NCBI RefSeq assembly: GCF_000499205.1
Contig: NZ_AWUK01000030.1
Location: 186,001-250,000 of the forward strand
From: Paenibacillus sp. MAEPY2
GTDB lineage: Bacteria > Bacillota > Bacilli > Paenibacillales > Paenibacillaceae
Direction of reading: 5' to 3'
Length of the DNA stretch: 64,000 bases
A program made the position numbers and the translations under genes. Positions 45,110 through 53,667 of the stretch are shown piece after piece. The notes under the pieces were generated by a model. The model worked only from the letters and a program-made list of their open reading frames with translations. It was not told where the DNA came from and did not search any database. The stretch's first letter is position 1. Each line of letters opens with the position of its first letter.

Positions 45110-45275
45110 ACTTGCCTTCTCCTCCTCATAATTACCTGATAATGGGTTATCCACCTTTAATTTAATCGTTCATATGCTGAATTCCTCTTTCTTTTTGTAA
45201 AATGTTTGAAAAAACTTTTGGAACTTCCATGGCTTGCCTATACTGTTTAACAAAAGTATCCCAAAGGAGACCTGT

Positions 45276-45569
45276 ATGATGAAGCTTCTATTCCTTCTGC
45301 TTCTGCTGATTGTTCCGCTTATTATGGCTTTTGTTGCGCTTCGTTCCCGGATGTTGACCCGCATTTTCCATATACTTGCCCTGCTCTGCTTTTATAGTGC
45401 GGCCACTGTCATTGCAGGCGATGTGTATGCTACTAATGCCCATATGACAACATTCACCACGGAAATCCATCATTTTCTGTTGAATGGATGGTTTCTTTAT
45501 CCGTCCGCATATCTGGGTGTGTACATTCCATATTTGCTGTGGATGAGCCTTTTTTCGAAAAAAAGTTAA
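45276..45569 (+). CDS. Small membrane protein, 97 aa
   Basis: Three hydrophobic segments are visible: after MMKLLFLLLLL, around RIFHILALLCFYSAATVIAG, and near the C-terminus at YLGVYIPYLLWMSLF. The protein ends FSKKS. AAAGGAG precedes ATG 45276; the longer frame to 45234 has no site. No family is recognised. It may be a small transporter-like or accessory membrane protein, but nothing supports a specific role. Confidence 0.65.
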   Translation: MMKLLFLLLLLIVPLIMAFVALRSRMLTRIFHILALLCFYSAATVIAGDVYATNAHMTTFTTEIHHFLLNGWFLYPSAYLGVYIPYLLWMSLFSKKS

Positions 45570-45608
45570 GTTTATTCGAGTCTTGCCATTGCATTTTGCC
45601 GTCGTTCA

Positions 45609-45650
45609 TTGCATAATGAACATATAACTATGATAATGATTATCATTATT
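45609..45650 (+). promoter_or_regulatory. Promoter with overlapping Fur box
   Basis: TTGCAT (45609) and GATAAT (45632) are 17 nt apart. GATAATGATTATCATTATT at 45632-45650 matches the classic Fur consensus at 17 of 19 positions and covers the -10. This predicts iron-dependent repression of the 51-aa gene at 45723. Confidence 0.75.
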
Positions 45651-45722
45651 GAGCTTGTCTCTAGTCTTCTGTTTACTGTACATGACTTAACGATTCTATA
45701 GATGAAGGGGAACGAACATCGA

Positions 45723-45878
45723 ATGAATACAACTCTGCAAAAGGCTGATCTGCAGCTTGACGATTACTTGGATCTTCTGAACCTGGCAACCAATCTGGGT
45801 GATACGAAATGGCAAAAGGAAATTATTCGCAAGCTGGCTTATACTTATCCCGCAGTCGAATGTAAACAACCACAATAG
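45723..45878 (+). CDS. 51-aa protein under a Fur-type promoter
   Basis: The product begins MNTTLQKADLQLDDYLDLLN, continues LATNLGDTKWQKEIIRKLAY and ends in a Cys-containing tail. It is a small, probably two-helix cytoplasmic protein. GAAGGGGAACG lies upstream of ATG 45723. It is the only gene behind the Fur box at 45632, with a leader of about 80 nt. Bacillus has unrelated small Fur-regulated basic proteins (FbpA-C) that assist an iron-sparing RNA. A similar role is possible, but this protein is not basic in the same way, so I do not name it. Confidence 0.6.
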   Translation: MNTTLQKADLQLDDYLDLLNLATNLGDTKWQKEIIRKLAYTYPAVECKQPQ

Positions 45879-45964
45879 CATTGCTACATTTTACATAGCT
45901 CATAACCCCTCCTTTACACGGATCGGTTATTGGGCTATTTTTGTTTTACTAGGAGGGGACAGCG

Positions 45965-46507
45965 ATGCAATTGGAAACCGAACGACTTATCATCCGGGAT
46001 ATTCTGGAGACTGACTGGGAAAGCATACATAGCTATACATCCATGACAGAGGTTACTCAGCATACGGCATGGGGACCGAATACGGAAGAAGATACGCGGG
46101 CTTATGTGGAGTTTGTACTGAATTCACAGCAAACAAAACCACGAGAGGGCTTCGAACTGGCGATATGTTTGAAAAATGAGGGCATCCTGATCGGCGGTGT
46201 TGGCCTTCACATCGAAAAGACGAACGCAGAAATCGGTTATGTCCTCAATCCCGCTTATCAAGGAAAAGGGTATGCTACGGAAGCGGCCAAAGCGATGCTT
46301 GGTTTTGGCTTCAACACCCTCGGCGTACATCGTATCTATGCGAAATGCCGCCCGAACAACAAGGCTTCAGAGAACGTTATGCAGAAGATTGGCATGCAGC
46401 GTGAAGGTCTGATGCGGGAGCATTGGTTCTACAAAGGGAAATATCATGATTCGTGTCTATATTCGATTCTAGTAAAGGAATATGCGGACGCAAATGTTGG
46501 ATGTTAA
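45965..46507 (+). CDS. GNAT acetyltransferase, RimJ/RimL-like
   Basis: The 180-aa protein starts LETERLIIRDI, the usual RimJ-type N-terminus. It has the acetyl-CoA pyrophosphate loop NPAYQGKGYATEAAKAML near residue 98 and the C-terminal block RIYAKCRPNNKASENVMQKIGM. It transfers acetyl from acetyl-CoA to an amine; the substrate is unknown. AGGAGGGG precedes the ATG. A terminator follows. Confidence 0.92.
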   Translation: MQLETERLIIRDILETDWESIHSYTSMTEVTQHTAWGPNTEEDTRAYVEFVLNSQQTKPREGFELAICLKNEGILIGGVGLHIEKTNAEIGYVLNPAYQGKGYATEAAKAMLGFGFNTLGVHRIYAKCRPNNKASENVMQKIGMQREGLMREHWFYKGKYHDSCLYSILVKEYADANVGC

Positions 46508-46567
46508 TCCCCCGTGCGGCGGGCTGCTATCTCAATCGGGGGGTGAGTGAACAACCTGTGTATGATG

Positions 46568-46606
46568 CAGGGAGGGCGATAACGCATCCTCGTGCCCTCC
46601 TTTTTA
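46568..46606 (+). terminator. Rho-independent terminator
   Basis: GGAGGGC and GCCCTCC form the stem, followed by TTTTTAT. Confidence 0.85.
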
Positions 46607-46645
46607 TCATGTATGAGTTTTCTTGGATGGGAGTCATTAGACATA

Positions 46646-46672
46646 AGAAAAACCACCTCATGATCAGGTGGC
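46646..46672 (-). terminator. Terminator of the serine hydrolase gene
   Basis: CCACCTCATGATCAGGTGG is a hairpin followed on the minus strand by TTTTTC. Confidence 0.8.
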
Positions 46673-46693
46673 TAATACGGCTATCGTTTCCCG

Positions 46694-47764
46694 TTACTTT
46701 ACTGACGCTTCGCTTTGCATGATTTCTTCTAATATTTTTTTACCTGTAAAGTCTATCATCATTCCTTGAGAAGGTTCTTTTTTAGTAATCCATTTTTTTA
46801 ATTGAGCAAAATAATTATCTATAAGAGAATTTGAGAAAAAAGAATAATTGGATAGCAATACAACTCCTACACGGAGCTCCTTGTTGAAAGCTAGATAACT
46901 ATTAAAACCAGCTGAACCCCCGTTATGCCAAAGGATACCTTTATCTAGAAGTTGATCCTCACCCCAGCCAAAATAACGGTTTGAATCCCCGATCCATATA
47001 GGGAGATGACTTTTTTGTAGAGTAGCGGCTATCGGACTATCATCATTTAGATTGGCTTGGACAAATAAACTCAAATCCCTAACCGATGACTTAATACCTC
47101 CAGCTCCTTCATGTATAGCAAGATCCCAATGAGGGACTCTTTTCCCAGTTGAAGCATGTCCATTCAAAAACCTGCCATTTTGTTCTAAATTAAGCATAAC
47201 GGCTGTCTCATTCATCCTTAATGGGCTTGTGATATATTTTTTTAACAAGTCGTCATACGTACTTCCTGACACCTTACATAGTATGTATCCTAGTAAACCC
47301 ACACCGATATTGGAATATGCAAACGAACCAATGCTATCCGTGAAATCAGCATTCGATAAAAAAGCAGTTAAATCTTGCTCGGTATACATTGAATAAGGAT
47401 TGGATCTTTTTTTAGCCATATTGTGGTTGGTTGCCAATATAGGTAATCCAGAGGTATGAGTAGCAAGGCTTCTCAAGGTAATCTTATTCAAATAATCGTT
47501 TTCAACGTTTTGCACGAACTTACTAACCATGTCATCCGAGGAAAGCAATTTTTCTTTTTCCATTTCTAATAAAAGTATGGATGTAAAAACTTTGGTTATG
47601 GAGCCGATCTCAAACAACTTATGTTCAGGAGGGATCAACCTTTTCTTTTTATTATTATCAAATGAATAGTATTCAACATCTCCCTCCCTAACAATCCCGA
47701 TAACAAGCTGTAAATGTTTCTTATCTTTTGTGTAATCTGAAACACAACTTTGTAAATCCATCAT
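46694..47764 (-). CDS. Beta-lactamase-like serine hydrolase (class C/PBP fold)
   Basis: The 356-aa protein has the three active-site motifs of the class C beta-lactamase/DD-peptidase superfamily: SITK (Ser55, Lys58), AYSN (Tyr150, Asn152) and HNGG near residue 285. No signal peptide is visible, so it probably acts inside the cell as an esterase or peptidase rather than as a drug-resistance enzyme. The gene is clearly AT-richer than its neighbours and Lys/Asn-rich, which suggests recent transfer. Confidence 0.88.
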   Translation of the reverse strand: MMDLQSCVSDYTKDKKHLQLVIGIVREGDVEYYSFDNNKKKRLIPPEHKLFEIGSITKVFTSILLLEMEKEKLLSSDDMVSKFVQNVENDYLNKITLRSLATHTSGLPILATNHNMAKKRSNPYSMYTEQDLTAFLSNADFTDSIGSFAYSNIGVGLLGYILCKVSGSTYDDLLKKYITSPLRMNETAVMLNLEQNGRFLNGHASTGKRVPHWDLAIHEGAGGIKSSVRDLSLFVQANLNDDSPIAATLQKSHLPIWIGDSNRYFGWGEDQLLDKGILWHNGGSAGFNSYLAFNKELRVGVVLLSNYSFFSNSLIDNYFAQLKKWITKKEPSQGMMIDFTGKKILEEIMQSEASVK

Positions 47765-47924
47765 AGTAAAATTTACTCCTTTTTTTTGATTCTTTCATTA
47801 CTCGAATGCTGGAATTACGTTGATCAATCTATTTTGGGCAAACCAATCTATGTATTCGTTTCCAATTCCTGATTTTCCTTCCCCGTTAGCTTAACAAGAT
47901 TACTTTATTAATGTTAACCACGCC

Positions 47925-47964
47925 AAAAAAGCTGACCCCGAGTAAATCGGACATCAGCTTTTTC
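47925..47964 (-). terminator. Terminator of the fnr-like gene
   Basis: AAAAAGCTGA and TCAGCTTTTT form the outer stem, with an inner CGA/TCG pair. Confidence 0.85.
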
Positions 47965-48024
47965 CACCTCTCCGTAACGACCCCAATCGCCATCGAAGGT
48001 ACAACCCTATTCAAATTGCTTTCA

Positions 48025-48807
48025 TTACAATCGGCACAGCTCTACTGGGCAGCTTGGAAATGTGGGACATCCGCACATGCAGCGCAAGGCTGCCAGGTCC
48101 CGAATCATCAACTTTCCATCCATGGTGTCCAACGTCCCCTGTTCTTTCCAGGCTCCCAACATACGTGTTACACTCTCCCGCGTTGCACCAATCATCTCCG
48201 ACAACTCGGTATGATTCAGCTTCATGTCGAGCACGATGCCATCCGGCGTAACTCTGCCATACGAGTTGCTGGCACGAATGAGCGTCGATGCAAGCGCACC
48301 TGCCTTGCCATAGAGCAGCAGGTCCCGAAAACGCGATTGGGTGATGCGCTGAGCCAGCGCCATCCATTGCAGGAATTTCAAGGCAAGATCGCCATGTTTG
48401 CTAAGCACACTTTCCAAGTCACTGAGCGATACGATCCCCAGTTCTCCTTTGCCTGTCATCTCTGCACTGTAGCTATGAGTCAACCCGCCGATACCGCCAA
48501 ACTCTCCAATCAGATCCCCGGTTTGCTGAATCGATAAAATGATTTCTTTCCCATCCTCAGTCGACTTGGTCAGCTTCACTCTTCCCGAGCGAATGTAGTA
48601 CAGGTATCCGGCTTCATCACCTTCCAGAAAGAGACTGTACCCCGACTTTACCCGTTTCGGCTGCATTTTCGCTTCGATCAAGCCCCATTGTTCAGCTGTC
48701 ACGAACGAAAGGATTCCACCTGTCTCCCGTGTCATCTTGCTCGCCTCCGTCTGTTCATGTTGTGTCGCCTGGGTTGTTCTTTCTTTAAATACCGTACCCA
48801 TTACCAT
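48025..48807 (-). CDS. fnr: Fnr-type oxygen-responsive Crp-family regulator with C-terminal cysteine cluster
   Basis: The 260-aa protein has a cyclic-nucleotide-binding-like beta barrel (about 35-150) and a Crp HTH (LNHTELSEMIGATRESVTRML, near 200). The C-terminal tail holds five cysteines (243, 245, 247, 253, 258) in CMCGCPTFPSCPVELC. Bacillus subtilis Fnr binds its [4Fe-4S] cluster through C-terminal cysteines, so the same oxygen sensing is likely. A perfect TGTGA-N6-TCACA site lies about 100 bp upstream of its start. The neighbours are NreA-, NreC- and NreB-like genes. An ATG at 48801 is an equally possible start. Confidence 0.9.
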   Translation of the reverse strand: MVMGTVFKERTTQATQHEQTEASKMTRETGGILSFVTAEQWGLIEAKMQPKRVKSGYSLFLEGDEAGYLYYIRSGRVKLTKSTEDGKEIILSIQQTGDLIGEFGGIGGLTHSYSAEMTGKGELGIVSLSDLESVLSKHGDLALKFLQWMALAQRITQSRFRDLLLYGKAGALASTLIRASNSYGRVTPDGIVLDMKLNHTELSEMIGATRESVTRMLGAWKEQGTLDTMDGKLMIRDLAALRCMCGCPTFPSCPVELCRL

Positions 48808-48909
48808 CGTCCCCCTCGGTGTTTCCTTATGTATCCATCATACCGCGAATTTAGCGTGAGGGTTATCGGGGGATTACCTGAACCTCACCGGGAAACTCCC
48901 TGAATTTGC

Positions 48910-48925
48910 TGTGAGATAAATCACA
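48910..48925. promoter_or_regulatory. FNR/Crp-type binding site
   Basis: TGTGA-GATAAA-TCACA is a perfect match to the FNR/Crp palindrome. It lies between the divergent fnr-like and nreA-like genes, so it may control either or both. Confidence 0.75.
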
Positions 48926-49181
48926 CTTATGAGGTACCTTTACGACTCCGCAATTGAAAAAAGCCTTGCCCTACACGGCCTGGATGCCGGTCCATACACA
49001 GGATCAGCAAATTACAGAATGGAAATAGGGGTTTTCCCTGAATTACATTACGGAAGAAAGGGGCTACAATAGAAGCAGTGGCGAAATACCCTTATTTTAA
49101 GATGTTCCCTGACTACAGGTTAACGATATTGATAATGATTACACCGCTACGGTAAGATTCCAAAAAAGGAAGTGTCCTCTC

Positions 49182-49613
49182 ATGCATGATGAACTGCCAT
49201 CCGGCATTCAGGAGATGATCGACGGCCTGCGCCTGAATACCTCCAGCGATTTTTGCGGACTGGCCTGCCTGTCCGGGACGATGCTGCGCTGGAAGTATAC
49301 ATCCGGCGCCAGCAACGAACGGGTGAAACGCATGGAGATGCGTCCCGGACAAGACCTGGTTGGCACAGCGCTTCGGACTGGACGCACCGCTCTATCTGAT
49401 GCACAATCCACCGGGGAGCATACACCCGGTCGTTGTCCATTAATGCTTGCGGAGCGGTTGGTCTGTGCCATAGCAGTCCCTGTGTTCCAGCAAGGAAGCT
49501 TACCTGGTGCTGTGCTGCTCGTTGGCAGCAGACTGCCTTGCGCGTTCTCCCCGGAGATCGTCCGTCAGACTGAACAGGTCGCTATACACTTGCAGCCAAA
49601 AGTATTTGGATAA
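49182..49613 (+). CDS. GAF-domain protein, NreA-like nitrate sensor candidate
   Basis: The 143-aa protein is a single GAF domain. LRWKYTSGASNERVKRMEMRPGQDLVG (about 43-69) is the signature of NreA-like GAF proteins, which bind nitrate and modulate the NreB kinase in staphylococci. It precedes NreC- and NreB-like genes but is separated from them by a terminator at 49687-49728, so expression may be uncoupled. The TTC-CTC leader has a modest GGAAG site 9 nt before the ATG. Confidence 0.75.
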   Translation: MHDELPSGIQEMIDGLRLNTSSDFCGLACLSGTMLRWKYTSGASNERVKRMEMRPGQDLVGTALRTGRTALSDAQSTGEHTPGRCPLMLAERLVCAIAVPVFQQGSLPGAVLLVGSRLPCAFSPEIVRQTEQVAIHLQPKVFG

Positions 49614-49686
49614 ATACAGCTATCAGTAATACGCTAAGAAGTCTTGTTATTTCCTTATGGGAGAAGTAGGCGGATAGAGAATCGAA

Positions 49687-49728
49687 GCTATTCAGAGATT
49701 AACCTCTGAATAGCTTTCTTTTTTTGGT
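49687..49728 (+). terminator. Rho-independent terminator after the nreA-like gene
   Basis: GCTATTCAGAG and CTCTGAATAGC form a perfect 11-bp stem, followed by TTTCTTTTTTT. Confidence 0.9.
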
Positions 49729-49771
49729 ATGATAAAGAAAGAACTGTGGAACCGGACAGGAGGAAAATGAT

Positions 49772-50422
49772 GTGATTCAATTATTAGTGGTCGACGATCA
49801 TGTAGTTGTACGCTCCGGGCTGATTGCCCTGCTCGAAGGAAAGAATGATATACATATTGTTGGAGATGCAGCAGATGGTGACGAAGCTATTGCCAAGGCA
49901 CAGGAACTGAAGCCGGATGTGGTCTTGATGGATTTCAGCATGCCTCCAGGCAAAGATGGTCTGACCGCTACCGCTGAATTGAAGAAATTGATGCCGGATA
50001 TCTCCATTCTGATACTGACCATGCATGACGATGAAGAATATCTGTTCCGCGCCATCCACGCTGGAGCCTCCGGATATATTCTCAAGAGTGCGCCACATGA
50101 AGAATTGCTCGCCGCTATTCGTTGCGTAGCAGAGGGTAGCGCCTATCTGTATCCAAGTGCGACCAAGCGGCTGATGAGTGAATATCTGGACAAAGCGAAG
50201 CAGGAGAACGCCGGACCGTATGACACGTTATCCGAACGGGAGAAAGAGATTTTGTCCTGGATTGCCAAAGGTTATGCCAACAAGGAAATTGCTGAACTTC
50301 TGGTGATCAGTGTCAAAACAGTCGAATCCCACAAAAGCAATCTGATGGAGAAGCTCGGCCTTCGAACCAGACCGGAACTGGTGAAGTTTGCGATGAAAAA
50401 GGGGTTGCTGAACTTTGAGTAG
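49772..50422 (+). CDS. NarL-family response regulator, NreC-like
   Basis: The 216-aa protein has a receiver domain (LLVVDDH, phospho-acceptor Asp54 in VVLMDFSMP) and a LuxR HTH (LSEREKEILSWIAKGYANKEIAE). It starts at GTG 49772 with AGGAGG upstream. The kinase gene overlaps its stop. In the Nre system the regulator activates nitrate and nitrite reduction genes under anaerobic conditions. That role is inferred from the GAF-regulator-kinase order and the nearby Fnr gene. Confidence 0.88.
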   Translation: MIQLLVVDDHVVVRSGLIALLEGKNDIHIVGDAADGDEAIAKAQELKPDVVLMDFSMPPGKDGLTATAELKKLMPDISILILTMHDDEEYLFRAIHAGASGYILKSAPHEELLAAIRCVAEGSAYLYPSATKRLMSEYLDKAKQENAGPYDTLSEREKEILSWIAKGYANKEIAELLVISVKTVESHKSNLMEKLGLRTRPELVKFAMKKGLLNFE

Positions 50423-51527
50423 CACACGTGAAAACAGACTTAGCGGATTTGCCGACCAGCCTGTGCGTCAATTATTGGAGGAAATCGACAGTCACATTAC
50501 AGATACTGAATTCCGCAGCAGACTGAAAGGTTCTCTGCATCAGCTCAGTGATCTGAAGTTTGCCCTGGATGAATCGTCCATTGTAGCCCTCACAGACCGC
50601 AAAGGAAAGATCCAGTATGTGAACGATAAATTTTGCGAAATCTCACAATATGATCGGGAAGAATTGATCGGTCAGGATCATCGGATCATTAATTCGGGTT
50701 ATCATGGCAAAAACTTTATGAAAAATCTGTGGGAAACCATCTCTTCCGGACGAGTGTGGAACGGAGAAATCCGCAACCGTGCCCAGGATGGCAGCCATTA
50801 TTGGGTGAATACAACCATCGTGCCTTTTCTCGATAATGATGGTGAGCCCTATCAGTATTTGGCCGTACGTAGTGAGGTCACCAAGCTAAAGCGGGTCGAA
50901 GCCGAGCTACAGACGATGATGACCCAGGTCATGAATATTCAGGAAGAAGAACGACGTCGCATCTCCCGCGAGCTGCATGACGGCATTGGACAGAGTCTCT
51001 TCTCCCTCGTCATTCAGATGGATCGGCTGCTTGCGGATCAACCCCAATCTGGTGTGGAAGCACTGCGGAAACAGGTCACGGGTATTATGGAGGACGTACG
51101 CGGCATGGCATGGGAGCTGAGACCGTCTGTACTGGATGACCTCGGCGTCGTTCCGGCCATTCGCACGTATATCGAGAACTATACCCGGCACTACGGAATT
51201 GAAGTGGAATTGGAATGCAATCTGCGAAAAAGGCTGGAGATGAACCGGGAGATCGCGATGTATCGTATTATCCAGGAGGCTTTAACCAATGTGGCCAAGT
51301 ACGCCGATGTGTCAGAAGCTCATGTGACGGTGAAAGATTCGGAAGAGGGCACTCTTGTGAAAATCGAGGACAGAGGTGCAGGGTTCAACGGTACGACGGC
51401 TGGCAACGGCGTTGGTCTGTTTAGCATGGAGGAGCGTGCCCGCGGAGCCGGAGGTACACTAACGATATCTTCGGAGCCTGGGGAAGGAACTGTAGTTACC
51501 CTCTGCCTACCCAAAACCGTTCATTAA
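50415..51527 (+). CDS. PAS-domain NarL-type histidine kinase, NreB-like
   Basis: The 370-aa soluble kinase has a helical N-terminus, one PAS domain (about 48-158), a HisKA_3 domain with RRISRELHDGIGQSLF (His188) and a HATPase (EALTNVAKYA, DRGAGF). It starts at TTG 50415, overlapping the regulator stop by 8 bp. Staphylococcal NreB binds an iron-sulfur cluster through four PAS cysteines; this PAS domain shows only one Cys, in DKFCEISQ. Oxygen sensing by that route is therefore unlikely, and another PAS ligand such as flavin or heme is possible. Confidence 0.88.
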   Translation: MSSTRENRLSGFADQPVRQLLEEIDSHITDTEFRSRLKGSLHQLSDLKFALDESSIVALTDRKGKIQYVNDKFCEISQYDREELIGQDHRIINSGYHGKNFMKNLWETISSGRVWNGEIRNRAQDGSHYWVNTTIVPFLDNDGEPYQYLAVRSEVTKLKRVEAELQTMMTQVMNIQEEERRRISRELHDGIGQSLFSLVIQMDRLLADQPQSGVEALRKQVTGIMEDVRGMAWELRPSVLDDLGVVPAIRTYIENYTRHYGIEVELECNLRKRLEMNREIAMYRIIQEALTNVAKYADVSEAHVTVKDSEEGTLVKIEDRGAGFNGTTAGNGVGLFSMEERARGAGGTLTISSEPGEGTVVTLCLPKTVH

Positions 51528-51553
51528 CTCGATCCAACCTGCACTTTATATAG

Positions 51554-51594
51554 AAGACTGTTTACGGATGAGCTCCGTGAACAGTCTCTTTTTC
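51554..51594 (+). terminator. Rho-independent terminator
   Basis: AGACTGTTTACGGA and TCCGTGAACAGTCT form the stem, followed by CTTTTT. Confidence 0.85.
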
Positions 51595-51806
51595 GCTTTA
51601 TGACTACATACCGCTCCCCTTTCATCATCTTCCGATTGGTAAAAATGACAAAATGAAAGCTCTGAATCGGATAAATTCAACATTTACAATAAATATATTG
51701 ACTCCAATTACGATTCGTCATTAAAATATGAATGCTACATACACATTGTACGTAGATCCTATCATAATTTTTTATTCTATATAGTTAAAAAAAAGGATGG
51801 TCAATC

Positions 51807-52301
51807 ATGTCAGAGAAACGCTCCTCCAAAGGGGGAGAGATCCCGCAACTGCACAATTTGGATGCAATCGATCGTAAAATCATTGCCGCTCTTCACCAAA
51901 ATAGCCGGATATCCTACACCGATCTGGGTGCACAGATCGGTTTGTCCCGTGTGGCCGTTCAGGCCCGCATTAATGCTTTATCCGAAAAGGGAATCATTGA
52001 GCGCTTCACCGTGGTCATCAATCCGGGCAAAGTGGGACTCCAGGTCTCTGCCTTTTTCAATGTCGATGTAGAACCGCAATTTCTGGATGAAGTAGCCGCG
52101 AAATTGGACGAAGAACCCGCAGTAACCAGCCTCTATCATATGACAGGCCCGAGTACCCTGCACATGCATGGTATTTTTGCAGATATGGAAGAGATGGAGC
52201 AGTTTCTGCTGGAGAAGCTCTACAAGATGCCCGGCATCGTCAAGGTAGAGTCACAGCTGTTGTTAAAACGATATAAAAGCCGAATGGGCATGAGACTCTA
52301 G
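51807..52301 (+). CDS. Lrp/AsnC-family regulator (YwrC-like)
   Basis: The 164-aa protein has an N-terminal AsnC HTH (LDAIDRKIIAALHQNSRISYTDLG, then GLSRVAVQARINALSEKGII) and a C-terminal RAM ligand-binding domain. It heads a three-gene operon with two chromate-transporter halves, the same order as ywrC-ywrB-ywrA in Bacillus subtilis. It probably regulates that operon. The gap to the next gene is 12 bp. Confidence 0.9.
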   Translation: MSEKRSSKGGEIPQLHNLDAIDRKIIAALHQNSRISYTDLGAQIGLSRVAVQARINALSEKGIIERFTVVINPGKVGLQVSAFFNVDVEPQFLDEVAAKLDEEPAVTSLYHMTGPSTLHMHGIFADMEEMEQFLLEKLYKMPGIVKVESQLLLKRYKSRMGMRL

Positions 52302-52313
52302 GAGGAAATCAGC

Positions 52314-52904
52314 ATGAGTTGGAAAGATTACAACGGTCTCGTCATCGGGATGGTACGAACCGGAATTTTGGGATATGGCGGTGGCCCTTCGGTTATTCCG
52401 CTGATCCGTTATGAAGCCGTTACCCGCTATAAGTGGGTAAGCGATGATGAATTCGGCGAGATTTTGGCCATTGCTAACGCCCTGCCGGGTCCCATTGCCA
52501 CCAAGATGGCCGCATATCTCGGGTATAAAACGAAGGGCGTGCTGGGCGCCATTGTGTCGGTTCTGGCCCACATTTTGCCGACGAGCATCGCCATCATTGC
52601 GCTTCTTGGTTCCATGTACGCGCTGCGCGAATCAAAAATTGTAGCAGGCATGGTGGCAGCTGTTCGCCCGGTTATTTTTGTCATGCTCGGCATGATGGCT
52701 TACGAATTCGCCAAGAAAGCATGGAAGGGACTCGGCACAACCTTTGCCGCCCTGTTCGGTGTTCTTGCATTTGTAATGTTGCAGTTGCTCGATATTCACC
52801 CCGGTATTGTCATTGCCGTCTTCCTCGGATATGGCGTCTTCCATCTGGATGTAGTCCAGCGTTTCAAATCCAGGGGCAACAGTTCCGACAAGGGGGTGTC
52901 CTAA
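52314..52904 (+). CDS. Chromate transporter subunit (short-chain CHR, YwrB-like)
   Basis: The 196-aa CHR domain has ILGYGGGPSVIPLIRYEAV, EILAIANALPGPIATKMAAYLGY and about five membrane helices. Short-chain CHR proteins work as pairs encoded side by side, and this one is followed at once by its homologous partner. AGGAGG precedes the ATG. Chromate efflux is the family assignment; the real anion is untested. Confidence 0.9.
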   Translation: MSWKDYNGLVIGMVRTGILGYGGGPSVIPLIRYEAVTRYKWVSDDEFGEILAIANALPGPIATKMAAYLGYKTKGVLGAIVSVLAHILPTSIAIIALLGSMYALRESKIVAGMVAAVRPVIFVMLGMMAYEFAKKAWKGLGTTFAALFGVLAFVMLQLLDIHPGIVIAVFLGYGVFHLDVVQRFKSRGNSSDKGVS

Positions 52905-52907
52905 GCG

Positions 52908-53453
52908 ATGCTTCAGACATGGTGGGAATTGTTTTGGGGATTTTTTGTAGCCAATATATTGGGATACGGGGGCGGCCCTGCCTCCATTCCGTTAATGCAG
53001 GAAGAGGTGGTCAATCACTATAAGTGGATGACCACGGAACAATTTGGGGATGTACTCGCCATCGGCAATGCACTTCCCGGTCCGATCGCGACCAAAATCG
53101 CCGCATTTGTCGGTTATCAGGTGGCTGGCTGGTTTGGTGCATTCATCGCCAGTTTTGCCACCGTTGTGCCCTCGGCTGTTGCATTAATTTTGCTGCTCCG
53201 CTTGCTGAACAAGCATCGTACTTCCCCAAAGGTGAAAGGTATGACCTTGCTTGTACAGCCGGTTATCGCTGTACTCATGATCTTGCTTACGTGGGAATTC
53301 GGTCAGGTATCCACCAATTCTATCGGCATTTGGCAGACGCTGATCATTGCAGGTATCTCGCTCTGGGTCATGACCAAGACCAAGCTGCATCCAGCCATCC
53401 TGATTGTCATTGCTTTTGCATACGGTGCGCTGGTTCTGTCTAATACGATGTAA
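52908..53453 (+). CDS. Chromate transporter subunit (short-chain CHR, YwrA-like)
   Basis: The 181-aa second CHR domain has ILGYGGGPASIPLMQEEVV and VLAIGNALPGPIATKIAAFVGY, paralogous to the preceding protein. It starts 4 bp after that gene's stop, with AAGGGGGTG upstream. Together they form the two inverted halves of one transporter. Confidence 0.9.
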   Translation: MLQTWWELFWGFFVANILGYGGGPASIPLMQEEVVNHYKWMTTEQFGDVLAIGNALPGPIATKIAAFVGYQVAGWFGAFIASFATVVPSAVALILLLRLLNKHRTSPKVKGMTLLVQPVIAVLMILLTWEFGQVSTNSIGIWQTLIIAGISLWVMTKTKLHPAILIVIAFAYGALVLSNTM

Positions 53454-53474
53454 TTCATTCATAAACATACTAAA

Positions 53475-53543
53475 GGGACGTTCTGGAACAACGTGTTTTT
53501 ATATCCAAAGTGGATATAGGCACATGTTTCAGGGCGTTTTTTT
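53475..53543 (+). terminator. Long terminator hairpin of the ywr-like operon
   Basis: An outer imperfect stem (ACGTTCTGGAACAACGTG with CACATGTTTCAGGGCGT) encloses an inner TATATCCA/TGGATATA stem, followed by TTTTTTT. Confidence 0.8.
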
Positions 53544-53586
53544 GTATTTCAAGACGCCCACCTCATGAGCAATGTGTTTGCCCATT

Positions 53587-53627
53587 AAAAAAACGGTGAC
53601 GCCAGCATGGAAGCTGGCATCACCGTA
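53587..53627 (-). terminator. Terminator of the Ig-repeat gene
   Basis: CGGTGATGCCAGC and GCTGGCGTCACCG form a stem followed on the minus strand by TTTTTTTAAT. Confidence 0.9.
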
Positions 53628-53667
53628 TAGGGGATTGCTTGTTTTACCTTCGTACTTGATACAGTTA

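Noticed and set aside
46694..47764. Calling the serine hydrolase a beta-lactam resistance gene
   Set aside because: The fold motifs are shared by many esterases and peptidases, and the lack of a signal peptide argues against a role outside the cell.
48840..48890. GTGAGG...CCTCAC inverted arms in the fnr leader as a riboswitch or second operator
   Set aside because: Only six paired bases with a long, unstructured middle; chance is a sufficient explanation.
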